A stretch of 64,000 nt of DNA from Larix kaempferi (Eukaryota; Streptophyta; Pinopsida; Pinales; Pinaceae): contig BSBM01000486.1 in assembly GCA_027924585.1 (NCBI GenBank), positions 44,014,501-44,078,500 on the forward strand. The letters run 5' to 3'. How positions within the stretch are numbered: position 1 is the first letter of the stretch; every line of letters starts with the position of its first letter. Below are positions 1-11,956 of the stretch, piece by piece. The notes beneath the pieces were generated by a model that saw only the letters and a program-made list of their open reading frames with translations, was not told where the DNA came from and made no database searches. Made by a program: the position numbers and the translations under genes.

Positions 1-105
1 ATATATCATCGTCATATACATGTCATGCGTGTCTCAGCACTCGGCTATACAAAACATATACATCAAGGAGCCCCAACAGCATCCCTATCATAAAGTACAT
101 GCCGT

Positions 106-1495
106 CTATACAAAAAGTCTCGAATGCCCATATGCATCGGGGAGGAGTCCCCAACACTCCCTAATGAGAGTCATATCCCCCATCCGAACCCTCCTCACCA
201 GCCTCCTCTGCTGCGGACTCCTCCTCTCCTCACTCCTCCTATGGATCCTCCTCATCCCCTGTCGCTCCTGACCCCTCCTCTCCTCATCCATAACTGCCAC
301 CCGAATCAATATAGACGTCCAATCCCATGGAGCCTCGTGATAGGCCTCGACTACATCCCGATCCAGCTCCTTCCACCCCTCGTTGGAGACCCCAACCAGT
401 AACCAGTTGAAGGTAACTCGCAGGGCCTCCAAAGTCCCCTCCGCATCTCACCATCGTACCTCCCCCCGATCAGGAAAGGCTGGCACTACTATATGCCCTC
501 GATGCTCCCTATGCCCTGGTGGTGGTAGTAGTCCCACATCTGCATCAACCCAAATTGCAACTAGTCAGACTCATCATATATCTCTAACATCAAAATATCC
601 AACATAAAACCATCAAGCACAAAGCTAGATACATACCATCTGGGCCCCAAGCCTGCCCTGGGGGTCATGGTGCCTCCGGATCCCGCCGATAGTCCATAAC
701 AGCGTATGGATAGTCATCAAAGGTCAATGGCAGCTGCAACCACTGCAAGTAGAGCTCCTGCGTGAAGTACCGCCCCACCTCTCCCCCACCCTGCCGGCAC
801 ATCATCTCACCCCACTGCACCATCCGCGGCTTCCTCAAACCCCCAGCCCAAACCGACACTCTCGGTCGCAGTGTCGGAACCCGCTCCATAAAGAAAGAGC
901 ACAGGAATGACCCGTAGCAGAACCCCTTGCCAGATTCCTTCACCGAGGTCAGCTGCCACTGAACACAGGTGAGGAACATCTGGCCCCAAGCAAAATAGGT
1001 CCTCTGTAATACCCTCTCGACTAGCTGCATCTATCCCCCAAACACCCGGTTGGTCCCCTGCGACCCCAACACCCGGACCACACATGCCACGATCACTCGA
1101 ACTAATGGCTCCTCCAAATCACAAATCAAGAGTGCATTTTTATGCACTCTTGCCGTCGGGAGGCAGTACCGATCTAGCATCTCCTCCATGTCCACATCTG
1201 CGGACACCCGTGGCTGAGTATCTGCCACCCTACCCAAACATGGTAGTCTTGTCAAAAAATATACGTCTGGAAGGGTGAGCTCCAGTCTCTCCCCCTACAC
1301 CATGAAGCATAGACTATCGAGCTCCCAGAAACTCACTAACCTGTTCAGCAGTAGTACTGTTGAACGCATCATCAACACCTATGCGAAATTCAACAGTCCG
1401 CACAGCCCCAAAGTGCCTCGGACATGTCGGTCACCCCATATGTAGTCCATCAGGTCATCCAGTATATCACGCTCTCTCCAGAGTACCCTTGGCAT
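106..1495 (-). pseudogene. Decayed two-exon gene-like unit, unknown family
   Basis: I do not recognise this family. On the minus strand one frame runs from an ATG at 1495 to a GT donor at 636, and continues in phase from 539 to a TAG at 106-108. Joined, it is about 430 codons. Exon 1 is broken by TAG codons near 1387 and 1278 and at 1031-1033, and by a TGA at 665-667; exon 2 has one TGA just after the acceptor. Conserved-looking segments include LELTLPDVYFLTRLPCLG, VIVACVVRVLGSQGTN and LPLTFDDYPYAVMDY in exon 1, and VTFNWLLVGVSNEGW in exon 2, followed by an Arg/Glu-rich tail. Splicing restores one frame, which argues for real former coding. The segment around LPDVYFLTRLP is loosely reminiscent of plant mobile-domain proteins, but that is a weak impression. 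Composition is much more GC-rich than the neighbours. It could be a cellular gene relic or a captured ORF inside an old element. Confidence 0.5.
540..636 (-). other. Predicted 97-bp spliceosomal intron
   Basis: On the minus strand the donor reads GGTATGTATC and the acceptor reads TTGGGTTGATGCAG, with a CTGAC branch-like motif about 20 bases upstream of the acceptor. Removing 636-540 joins the two flanking open stretches in the same reading phase (intron after the first codon base). Length and motifs suit a plant intron. Not supported by transcripts. Confidence 0.5.
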
Positions 1496-1560
1496 CCTGT
1501 CAATCCCACAATGAAAAATCATCAAAATCTCATCTAATAAACCATCATCCCCCCCCGGTA

Positions 1561-1830
1561 TGACTCCACAATCTCGATCTGCGACTGTGGGGCCCCATGC
1601 CGCGATCCCAAATCGTGGCTATCGGGACTATAGCTGTGGTCACAGATCATGCCTATGGATCCCATATCTGCGATCACAGATCGCGGCTGTCCCAACCACA
1701 ACCGCGATCCCAGATCGTGGCTGTCCCGGCCATAGCCGTGGGCGCGGATCACGACTACCCAAGCCATAACCGCGATCCCGGATCGCCACTATGGAGGCCA
1801 CAGTCGCCATCGCAGATCGCAGCCATCGCC
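1561..1830. repeat. CpG-rich degenerate tandem repeat (CGATC / ATCGTGGCT motifs)
   Basis: Repeated, diverged blocks built on CCGCGATCCC-AGATCGTGGCTGTCCC recur roughly every 35-50 bp. The block is rich in CpG and GATC while most of the window is AT-rich. It lies in the predicted leader of the minus-strand gene-like unit. Short ORFs across it on both strands look like by-products of the repeat. Confidence 0.6.
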
Positions 1831-2059
1831 TCACAACCCATGATCCACACCCATGTGGACCGTACAACCCCCCTAAGGACCCACTACCCACCCAAATCCA
1901 GAAAAAAATTAAAGGTCTGAGTTCAGTGAAATACCTACAACTCACGGAAATAAAATCGACCGGTCCAATCACCCAGAAATCTCAAATCTGCTCTGGCCCA
2001 CCACACTCTCCTGTCAAAGTCAACCACAAAAATGACACTTGGCAGTATGGGTCCACTTA

Positions 2060-2069
2060 CTATTTATAG
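2060..2069 (-). promoter_or_regulatory. TATA box upstream of the minus-strand gene-like unit
   Basis: The minus strand reads TCTATAAATAGTAAG here, a near-ideal plant TATA box. A start of transcription would fall around 2030-2040, leaving a leader of about 540 bases before the ATG at 1495. A W-box-like AGTCAAC lies just upstream. It could equally be the TATA of an old LTR. Confidence 0.45.
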
Positions 2070-2221
2070 ACAGTTGACTTTTCTTGATTTGGCCATTATG
2101 GATCCATACGGAGCCCGTTTTCCAAACCATTTCCACCACTTGAATCAGCACGACGCAACCTTCAGAATGGTCGACTCATTTTCTATTTTTCTCCGAACCC
2201 CTTTTTTGGAATTTTTTCCAT

Positions 2222-2560
2222 GCATGTCGCCATCTCGATTTGCACACCACATCAGCCGTTGTCAGTTTTCGCATTTTTTATATCGCTGGCTTCAGTTTTT
2301 TGAGCCCGTGATGATGCTTGAGATCATTTCTCGCTCTCACCCCCAGATTATTTGGGCCTTTTTTACTTACCCCTAGTCATCTCGATTTGCGTGCCACCTC
2401 GATCGTTCTCCATTTTTGACACTTTTATATCGTCGGATTCAGTTTTCCAAGCTCGTGATGATGCTTGAGATAATTTCTCTCTCTCACTAGGAACAATTTC
2501 AACATTGTGTCCCGACACTTTGCTACCTCGGTTTGCGTTCCACATCGGCTGCCATCGAAT
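2222..2560. repeat. Degenerate tandem repeat, about 147-bp unit
   Basis: The phrase GTGATGATGCTTGAGA occurs at 2308 and 2455, and CATCTCGATTTGC-like text at about 2229, 2377 and 2525, giving a unit near 147 bp in at least two and a half copies. On the minus strand the copies are partly open and encode a Lys/Glu/Ser-rich repeat. No function is recognised. The following stretch to about 3000 shows nothing more that I can name. Confidence 0.55.
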
Positions 2561-3017
2561 TGTTACACATTTGTACATGAGCCATTCACTCCATTCATAC
2601 TGCAATTATTTTGTTATTTTTCCACCATTCATCATCCCGCAAGGAGGCCCACCAGTGTTCCCCCCAACCCTCATTCTTGGTTCTTATCAATGTCCCTTGA
2701 TTGAACACTCTCTCCTTGCTTGGCCATTCCTTTTGTTCGGTATAATTTTATCCCTTTTTCGAGCGGACAAGTCCTTTACGAAAAGGCACTTAGGGAGTTT
2801 CTGTTAAGCTCTTTTCTGACACCTAAAAGAATGAAAAGATCGTCGAGAAATCTTGCTTCCTTTCATGCTCGTTAAAGTACCTGAAAGGGCGTCTATCTAG
2901 TATAATTTTAACCCTTTTCCGGACCTGGTAGACTAATTACGAAAAAGGAATACTCTAGTCACACCGACTAGAAGAGTTCTTCATTGCATCCTTTTATGCT
3001 TTTTCGGGCCTTGGAAA

Positions 3018-3392
3018 CTAACACACAAAAAAGAACCCCCCTGGAGTCTTCTTTTTGCTTTCAGACTCTCTAAAATTGAAAGCAACCACGAGCATGCACC
3101 ATCCTGGGCTTGTACAAATCCACACGATGGTACCATTCCATTCTTTCAGAGTCTTCTTATCGCTTTCAAACTCCTTAAAATTGAAAGCAATCATGAGCAT
3201 GAACTATCCTGGGCTCGTATAAATCCACATGACAGTACCATTTTGAGCACACTTCTTCCAGCTCCTTAAACCATGAAGAAGCCCCCACCGGTGCCCCTCG
3301 GCACTATGATCAATCATCTCGGCAGCACCCCCAATAAGGTCGCCTTTGTTCAGAGTATTCTGCGATAAACCACCCTCAGAGTCTCTTGCCAT
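3018..3392 (-). pseudogene. Minus-strand coding relic with a repeated 35-codon unit
   Basis: One minus frame is open from 3392 to 3018 apart from a single stop near 3204. It encodes MARDSEGGLSQNTLNKGDL and then two copies of a module containing TSPG, AFNF and ESDKKT-like text. Open minus-strand text also extends upstream to about 3532 in another frame. No family is recognised. It may belong to the same old element as the gene-like unit at 106-1495, since both lie on the minus strand. Confidence 0.35.
3044..3247. repeat. Two-copy 105-bp tandem duplication
   Basis: GAGTCTTCTT starts at 3044 and again at 3149. Both copies continue with CTTTCA-ACTC, AAAATTGAAAGCAA and a TCCTGGGCT segment. The unit is 105 bp, a multiple of three, in keeping with a duplicated coding module on the minus strand. 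Confidence 0.7.
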
Positions 3393-3599
3393 CTTACACC
3401 AACTTGTGTATCACTCATCCCATTCACCATCCATGATCCATCAAAGCTATGATCCATTTCCCACCAGTCAGTTTCATATGCTGCCCAATCATCCCCACCA
3501 TCATACTCTGAACAAAGGAAGTTTGATTCCACCCACTCTATTTGCCCAGTTATTCCCCACCAACACAGTATGTCAGTCCTACCATTAGTACTTTCACAC

Positions 3600-4470
3600 T
3601 TCGGTTCTCCACCTCATGCTCCTATCAAGGAAACATCATTGCCTTGCTAGTTGCAGGTCTCCCTCTGTCGATGACAACCCATCTATTCCAGAGGATAGGC
3701 CTAGAGGTCCCTGCGCCTTGGACTCGTCACCATCTGTGGTGAGTGCCTATGGACCATTTTGAGTGGAGTCCTCAATGCCTCTCCGAATGGTTGTTTCTCA
3801 AATGCTCGACTTCAACACCTTGATCACATCGTTGAGATTCGTGCGGGGTATATATCTCTTCAGTTATTGGTCGAAGACCTCGGATTTCCCCCGACTCTAG
3901 CACATTGGTGAGTCACCTTAGAACACCCAGTTATATGTTCCCATGAATCTTCAGGTTGCATTGGCGAATGTATTCAGAATCCATCCATTTATATGCTTCC
4001 TTGAATACCCATTTCAGCTCCAGTTCAGTGTACCATTGAGGGTGTGACTCCCCGTCATTATGATCTTCCATTTCATCGGTTCCCCTGGTACCATAGTCAA
4101 CACCACTCTTTGATATTCTAGTGTATCAGCTCAGACATGGTTAGCCCGGAAGTATGTCCCAAATTTGTGTCGCCTTTTGGACCCTTATGATGTACACAGT
4201 GGTTCTCCATGTATCTTTCAGGTCAACATTTTTGGGCCTCATTGTTATTTTTATATATATCTTGATATGAGCATGGGTATGCCCGCCTCATCCATATATT
4301 GAGATTATTCCTCATTCATTATTGAGGTCATGTATTTTTAGTTTTTGCAGTTTGTTCGGGGCCGTTGTTCCGGGCTCTAGTTCGTTTCTTCTCCTCTCCA
4401 CATCCTAGGAAAACCATAAAAGACCTATGATGTCCATCGGCCATGCGATGAGCTCTTGCCCTCACCCATC
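3600..4470. other. No gene seen
   Basis: Pyrimidine-rich text, mostly closed in all frames. It ends in a purine tract next to a TG-start at 4482, so it may be the decayed 3' internal part of a plus-strand LTR element. Nothing in it can be assigned to a protein family. Confidence 0.4.
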
Positions 4471-5045
4471 AGGGGGCTATTTGTTAACACCCAAAAGTGC
4501 TCACCATCTCATCTCCCTCATTACATGACTCATTTGTCCATATTCCCTATCATATTTGCCTCCAAAACCTTAAAAAACCATTAAAAAGCCTCTAAAAGGC
4601 CAAAAACCCCCTTTTTTCTCCAAACTAATTGAAATTTCCTCCAAAAATAGCAAAAATCCACTGAAAGGGCCCTAAATTCCCGAAAATCAAATAAAAGGGA
4701 ATAAAAAAATTTTAAAAAGAGGAAAAAGTGGAAAAACAAAAAGCAAAAACCCTATATAATTGACCTAAACCATATGGTACCAAAAACCATGGATCAACAC
4801 TCCACCACTAAAAACCTAGAAATAGGTGATGGAGGCTCCCCATTTCACATCCACAATCTTCCCTATCCTCACTCTGCCAAAATCACTCTTGAAACCCTAG
4901 CTTACCATTTGAGCTAGTTTTTCCCATTTGAGTGCCCATTTTGGCCCATTATTCAAACACCTTGGAGAAGGAGAAGGAACCCATTGGAGCACGGAAGTAG
5001 CCCTCTTGGACTACTGCAAGAGCTCCACCAACCTCAACACTTGAG
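4471..5045 (+). mobile_element. LTR-like start with polypurine tract and TATA box
   Basis: A purine tract AGGGGGCTATT (4471-4481) is followed by TGTTAACACCC at 4482, the usual layout of a polypurine tract joined to a 3' LTR. A TATA box (TATATAAT, 4753-4760) sits about 270 bp inside. A splice-donor-like TTGAGGTAAATTT lies near 5040. No partner LTR is visible, so the right end is arbitrary. It is a solo or truncated LTR if it is one at all. Confidence 0.35.
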
Positions 5046-7540
5046 GTAAATTTAATACAAAAGGAAAATTTCTATCATCTTGTCATTGTTTTTTATTTAT
5101 GTTAATGCTCATGCTAGGTTAAATTTAATATTGTTTTACTCCTTTAATTTACTGTTTATTGAACAGCTACTAAAGAGGCCCTTCTCCTTAGTAGATACTC
5201 ATTTGCACAAGCTAGGGTGAAAACCCTAGCTACAATTCTGTAATCCTCTGTAAGAAACCAACTAATCAGGTAACATCAAAGGTGTAAATGGGATACATGC
5301 AGGTAGTGGTTTAATTATGATGATTTCATAAGTGTTGAAAAGGGATTGGGTAAGAATCCATTTAACCATGTTTAGTAATCATAGAATGGTATGCATTTAG
5401 GATTGAAATGCATTCATGTGAATGACATACTACCATAGTGTGGTGGAGTATGGAGTGGTGAAGGCAAGAGGTCTCATACCATGTGACTGATTAGAAATTT
5501 AGACTACATTCATATAAAAATATATCATGCCCTATGTATGTTGGTTATGAGCTTAATAACCAAAACAAGTGAGGATTGGTGGTCTTGATTATGGTAATGC
5601 ATCCTATATGAGGTAGTAATGGTTAGGCCATAATATGTTTGAATGCATAGTATTCATGAATCAATACAAGGTAGCATTGAGTGGATATGCATTAAGAGAT
5701 TTTATAAATCTTTTAGTTATGCATTGAGTGGATGCATATAAAAAGTTTGATTAAATGTTGTAAATGTGCATGCATAAGTGTAGGTGCACATGTTGTGATA
5801 CATTGCATGAATGCATAGGGATGGTGTGTGTGTTATTGCAAACTAAATAAAGAATGAAATGATGAATTGATGATAATTCTAGGATTATTTCATGGGTTGT
5901 TATGAATGTAGAATAGTAAGTGCATGAAGAGGGTAGTCATGATCGATGGGCTGTCGAAATGCTCTGTGGAAGGGAAAAGTTGTATAAATGATATGACTGT
6001 GAAATAATGAGTATCTAAAGTTTCATTTAAATTGCATCAATGGTGTGACTGTACCTTGCAATTTTAGTATGATAATGGTTCACGTGAAGTAAATGGGTTT
6101 TGGTGATATTGATATGTTAACAGCTGGAAGTGTTTGAATTCTGGAGTGTTATAATTATGAAAATGCTTCAGTGATTGTTGCAGCAATGAAATATTATATG
6201 CATAGAGACTTACAAAGTGTTTGGCTGATTGAAGTTCAGATTTCATGTAGATTGTTTTGGGCATGGCAATGTGGGTAAGTCCATGACGAAGGCTGGAATC
6301 TACCATGTGAAAGAGCCAAACCTCATGAGAAGGGTCTCATGGTTGTAAAAATATTTTATGTGCATAACAGATTGTCAATTTGGACTTGTAGATTTCAGAT
6401 TTGAGAATTTACTGATAATTACTAATCACCGTTGGTTTGCATAGAATTGTGTCAGGAGGACGTCTTGTAAGTGGATGTTCATGTTATGCTAGTAATCATA
6501 AAATTATAATGGACAGGGTGGTGCCACTTACAAGAGACAAACAATATGAGGATAGCCTCATTGCTAAGCAAATCAATTTCTGTAGTAGACAGAGTTGCAA
6601 ATTCATATTGAATTTAATTATTAATGCCATTGCTTGGTTATGGAACAATCAGATTTGAATTGTATTGTTAAATGATGTTGACTATTTGGCTATTTGATAA
6701 ATTGTGCCAAGAATACACATTATAGGAAGACCATGTGTGATGGCCTGCAGGAGCCAAACTTCATGGGAAGGATCCCATATCTTGGAAATGGTTTTCAGGT
6801 GAAACTCCATTGGACATTTTGGTAATGTTCGATCTGCACTACATGATTGGTAAACAATATGAGTGAGATGATAAATATTATGTCAGTAAGACATATGTGG
6901 GATATGGAATGTAAAAAGGAGTTGGGATGGAAAATTGAGGGACTGTCAACTCAGAGAAGGGAGCCCCCATTCCTCATTAATGAAGAAAGACTACATCTGC
7001 AAATGGATAAGTGTTCTGTGACCCTAGCTAAGAATATGCATGTCTTATTGTTATAGTCAATATGCATAGCATGTTTTGATTTTATTTCCATTATGGCAGA
7101 CTATTTGAGTATGAGTAGGGCCTACATGGCTCACATTGGAAAGGGGTGCACACTTCTCCGATGTTGGTTCATGATAGAGTTTTCAATATTGACTACACCC
7201 TAGGGAGTGGATGCATTCCTAGTGTTTCAATACTTGATAGTGAATGCTATGAATTATGATTACAATTTTAGAGTAACAATGCTGGCGAGTTTGCCTATAC
7301 TACTTGTGTTCTCACCTTAAATAGATGCAATTTGATGCCGCACACTAAAGAATCAAAGTAAAAGGTTGTTGTGAGGGGTTGTGGTGGAAGGGTTGATGTG
7401 CATGAAAGGATGTTGTGTAGGTTGTGGAGGTTGTGGGGATTTTGATGAAGGGTTGTGAAGGTGATGATGAAAGGGCTGTTATATGCCTATGGCTCCATAG
7501 TAGAGCCTTGACCTAGAAATGGTTGTGGTGAAGTTTCCTT
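5046..7540. other. AT-rich spacer, no gene seen
   Basis: Short ORFs only, with frequent stops on both strands. Some phrases recur loosely (for example the 'ccatgtg ... gagccaaac' text near 6300 and 6750), suggesting old repeated DNA. I cannot name an element. Confidence 0.5.
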
Positions 7541-7551
7541 CCAAGTCGGCG

Positions 7552-8195
7552 TGAAGGTGTACTAGTTGGACATTAATTATTTGATGTTGTGGAGCAGCCT
7601 GCGTGCTAGCCAAACACCCAATTCCATAGGCAATCCCAAGGCTTGCAAAGCAAAGAAGGACCCTATGGACCAAAGAGGAAACGCACAATCCAGATAAGTA
7701 TTCAATTTCATTCATTTCTTATTTGGAATAATGAAGGTTTCAAGTATAAGTACTCTAATAGCTAAGCTGATGCACTATTGTTTCTTTGTTGGAAACCTTG
7801 GTCAGTGGAGGAAGAAAGGACCCTGAAAGAACTATAAGTGCTTGGTAAACCCAAAGAGTAACTGGTTGGGTGCTACAAATGCTTGGTAAACCCAATTGAT
7901 ATGAAGGTGTACTAGTTGGGCACTAACTACTTGAATGTTATGGAGCAGCCGGTGTGCTGGCCAAACATTCCTCAAATACTTGATAATACCCAGTCGAAGT
8001 ATTGGCTTAGCATATTGCTAAATGGGATGTATGATAAAACCAGTCAATGTACTGACTTAGCATTGCCTATACGAATGGTTGAGGAGTAGCCTGCGTGCTA
8101 GCCCAACAATCATTATTGTATCCATAGGAAATCCAAGGCTTGTAAAGCAAAGAAGGATCCTATGGAATAAAGTGAAGACATCCAATGCAGATAAG
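7552..8195. repeat. Diverged direct repeat (7552-7712 and 7902-8195)
   Basis: Both copies hold, in order, GAAGGTGTACTAGTTGG, GGAGCAGCC-GTGTGCTGGCC-like text, an AAAGCAAAGAAGGA-CCTATGGA segment and CAGATAAGTATT. The second copy carries about 120 extra bases in the middle. This looks like a duplicated LTR or leader piece. A related AAGATAAGTATTC also ends a block near 10740. Confidence 0.5.
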
Positions 8196-9004
8196 TATTT
8201 GGTTATCTTGCAACTTCTTGCTTATTTAATATGAATATACATGTGTATATGATTTGGGTTATGATTTCATAAACTCTTGTTTAGAGATAGAACCTATGAA
8301 AATAAACTAAACATGTAAATTGATTCAATATTTAAGTGTAGGTATTGTTGGAAGAAAAGACTATGAAAGCATCCTAGGGATGCATGTGGACATGTGATCG
8401 TCCTAAAGAGCTCAGCATGAGCAGTAACAAAAGATGGTGCTAGTGGGACTATGTGGGTCCTAGCAGCCAAGAGTTGTAGACAAACCATGTGGAGGGACTC
8501 CATGGTTGAGAGGTCTAGAATAGACCATATACATTAAGTGTCAAAGCCAAGAAGGGCAGGTCAAGCATTCACGTTGAGGTGAAAGAGGCTAGGAGCATGA
8601 AAACCATAGTGGTGGTGTGGATTCCAGAATGGAACAAGACTAAGAGGAGAAGACTCTTACTGCTCTCTCTTTCCTTTTTTTTTATTGATGCATTTATAAA
8701 AACAAAAAATTGTTGAATGCATGTATGGCTGAAAGTAGAGTGTGTCTATCTGCTTGAAATAAATTGTGAATGCTGAAGTAGTTAATTCCCTGTGAAAGAA
8801 TGGACATGAATGAGCTCATGTGCCTGTTGGGTAAGCATGAAAAGTATGAAAGTCTCATGGATGGAGCATGGACTACCCATGCCAATTGGGCAAATAATTG
8901 ACTAATTTTAATGTTTGTATTATGCTTGGCCTAACAGAAATTGCCATGATGTATTTCACAGGTGAGAAGTGAAAGTTAATTGGTTGCAGCTATTATAAAA
9001 AAAG

Positions 9005-10750
9005 TGGTACTAGCGAGCAAAGAGTGGGATGCTATGTACATTGGCCATGGCAATGAAACAAAAGCTAATGGATTTGGCTGAAACTCTTCTTCAAATAATT
9101 TCCAAGACCCAAGAGAATCTTGGAGAACTGCTCAAGCTACAAAAGCAGCAGAATGAGATGAACCATAAGGTTTTCTAGGACTCTGTTTGTCTGCAAAGAC
9201 AAGTGAAAATAATTCTGGAAACAATCAACCGAGGAAAGGGCAATGGATCAATGAGGAGACATTCATCCAATCAGTCCACTAAGAAACGTTATAGGTGGGA
9301 AGACTCAAAGGAAATTGAGCAGGAAAAGATAAAGCAGCCAGTAAAATGTTGGAAATGTGGAGGGAATCATTGCCTCCACAACTATCCAACAAAGGAACAT
9401 CAAGAGGGTAGCAGCCATAAAGCTTTCAAACTTGTAGATGAGCTGGAAGGTCAGAAATAGCAGGAGAAGTTGTGGAAGCCAAAGGACTTGATCCTGAAAG
9501 TTCAAGGTAAATGATAGAATGCAGGGCAGATCTACAAAAAACAAAACTGAAATTTTGGACATGTAAATTGTATATGTATTCCTAAGTCTTGGAACACCAA
9601 GGACAGTGTTATTCTAAGGGGGAGGGGATTGCAATACCCCATTTTGACGCTTAGGATATATTAGCTTTTAATGTAAATATTGTATACATGTGATGTATGT
9701 TTCCCTAGCGTGGAGCTCAAGGCCAAGGCCCCGCTAGTTGATGCTTGAATTTTATTTAAAAGGAAAGTATTAGATATTATGTTACCCATGTGCTATTTAG
9801 CCATGGAACATTGTAAAAATGATGTAAATAAACATCATGCAATAAAATACCAAAACTGGCTATGGAAGTAACTAATGAGAAGGGGCCATGTGTATCCACT
9901 AGGGAGTGGTGAGGGGGTTATGGGATTGAACCATAGGCTTCCAAATGTCATCTTGAGAACCCATTTGAATTTCTTTACTGGCATTTAATTCTGTGTAAGA
10001 AGTTTGTTGAAGAAATCAGTCCATGGATTCAATGGAGCATGGGCAACCCATAAATTCATATGGCAGAGTATGGGCTCTGTTTTCTTGACCCAAAAGTCAC
10101 CCTACCTCATGGGAATGGGTTTTTCCTCATTCCCATTCCATTGTGGAAGAACTCATCATCAGTTTGCATCCATTACGAATTCCCAGCAATGAGAAAAACC
10201 AAAAATCGGAACTTTGCAAGAACCCACGTTTTGAAGAGCCATAAATGCCTAGAATTTGGTATTGACAGTGAAATCAAATGGGGGATCCATAGGTATGAAC
10301 CTTGGGGCGAAATTGAGAGCATTAGCTACCCCGAAATCCATTGGAAAACCCAGTTTTTATAGCCCAGAAATCCAGTGACGAGATTGAGTTATTTTGATGA
10401 CAAAATTGTGAGAAATCCAAGTGTGAATGTTTGAATAGAGGATTGGATTGCTTGAATTTAGCTTGAGATGTCTATAGCTCTATGGTTGAGCTCACTGGCT
10501 TAGCATCCTCCTCCTTTTCTTATTGCATGCTTGATAAACCCAACTGTGTGTTGGCTTAGCATGACTGTTGAGTGAAACCATGGTTGTGAGTGAGCCTGTT
10601 TAGCTCCTCCTTAGTGGATACACATCCTAGCTCGAGGGTGATCTCTCAGCTGAAAGAATATAGGCTGGATAGAGATCTATGGTTGGGTGGAACGTTGCTA
10701 TCACATAGCCAGTTGTTTGGACAGCTTCATCTTCAAGATAAGTATTCTTT
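9005..10750 (+). mobile_element. Gag-only LTR element, 3' part
   Basis: A primer-site-like TGGTACTAGCGAGC at 9005 precedes the gag-like ORF. A polypurine tract AAGGGGGAGGGGAT (9616-9629) is followed by TGCAATACCCC at 9630, a plausible LTR start. The 3' LTR then probably runs towards about 10750, ending in cttagcat/gataagtatt text seen also near 7700-8190. No matching 5' LTR was found by eye and no target duplication is seen, so the ends are tentative. Confidence 0.3.
9047..9512 (+). pseudogene. Short gag-like ORF with coiled coil and degenerate zinc knuckle
   Basis: One frame runs from ATG at 9047 to a TGA near 9512 with only two TAG stops (9176-9178 and about 9458). The first 45 residues (LLQIISKTQENLGELLKLQ) look like an amphipathic coiled coil. 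A basic segment follows, then CWKCGGNHCLHNYP, a CX2CX3H knuckle whose last position reads Tyr instead of Cys. This is typical of the nucleocapsid part of an LTR-element gag. No protease, RT or integrase follows; the ORF is succeeded within 120 bp by a polypurine tract. It suggests a non-autonomous gag-only element. Confidence 0.5.
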
Positions 10751-10759
10751 GTGGTCTAA

Positions 10760-11557
10760 TTTATATGCATTATGTGTTCTGTAATGTGTTAATTTTGAAT
10801 GTTAATTGTTCATGTTAATGAGATGAAATGAATATCTCAGTACGGTTGACACAAAGCTTGTGCACAGCATGAGAATGGGATTGATTCTATGTTTGATTGA
10901 TTCATCATCTGCTTGGGATAGATATGCTGATGCATCCCCTTCTACGTGTGTGTCATTATGGTTATTCCGTTGTGTTTATATTGAGTATGTATTTGCACAC
11001 ACAATTTTTATTTATCCATGAATTTCTTACTAACGAATGGGGTTGAGATTGTCAAATAAGCCCGGTATGTTTGGTCATGTTTCCTTCTTTGCATTGGATT
11101 GATGGAAGGGGACGTGACATGGCATGCATTCAACATCATGCCCTTCTTGAACACCTTCAACGACAATTTCATCAACATAAAATTCATGCTCAAGATTATT
11201 CATTCTTGTTGCTTCAAATTTTAATTTAGCTCATTTTTCTTGTATCTTCATTTTTCTTTTGCTTCTTGGTACCTTCAACACTTCACCATCACATATTTCC
11301 TTCTTAGCTTCTACAATTTTATGAATACTACCAATACCTACACCATTGAAAACACTCAAATGTTTCAATAAACTAAGAGTTTATTTCATGTTCTCCTCTT
11401 TCACTTCTTTTGTATTTTGGATTATTACATTCAAAACTTTCAAAGTTTCCTTCATCTTGCACTAGAACCAAGATAATATCATCATCTTTCCCATTGATGC
11501 TAGGGTACTTTTCATATCCACATGTCCATGTCCATCATCAATATGGACTCCTTATTT
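10760..11557. other. AT-rich spacer, no gene seen
   Basis: Both strands carry only short ORFs. No terminal repeats, RNA gene or recognisable domain are seen. Confidence 0.5.
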
Positions 11558-11956
11558 TGTTGGGATCCTCTCTAGGGTTGTAATGGGGAAGCGAAGATCC
11601 CATTAGAGTAATAACAATGAAGTCCATTTATGTAATGTGGATTGTGTCCACTATGTTCTTATTATAAAATAAATCCCACTATGGTAGTTAGTATGGAATA
11701 CATGTAATGTGACCTCATTAAATAAGGTCCAATAAGTATTTATAAGGAGTTTGTTATGATTAGCGTTATCTTGTTATATATAAATAAGGATGGAGTCCTC
11801 CTTATGAATTATGGGTGGAAGGATACTGTATTTGGAACATAGTTTATTAACAAGTCACCCAACCTTAAGAGGAAAGTGAACATGGTTGCAGTCTATAAAA
11901 TGATAGAATACATTACCTTAAGGGTATTTTGATATAGTAAATTAAGGGGGATTTTC

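Noticed and set aside
1084-1278. Plus-strand ORF near 1.1-1.3 kb
   Set aside because: Overlaps the better supported minus-strand exon and has no recognisable content.
10004-10362. Overlapping 62- and 100-codon ORFs as a possible gene
   Set aside because: No family, no promoter or splice signals, and they lie inside the proposed 3' LTR of the gag-only element.
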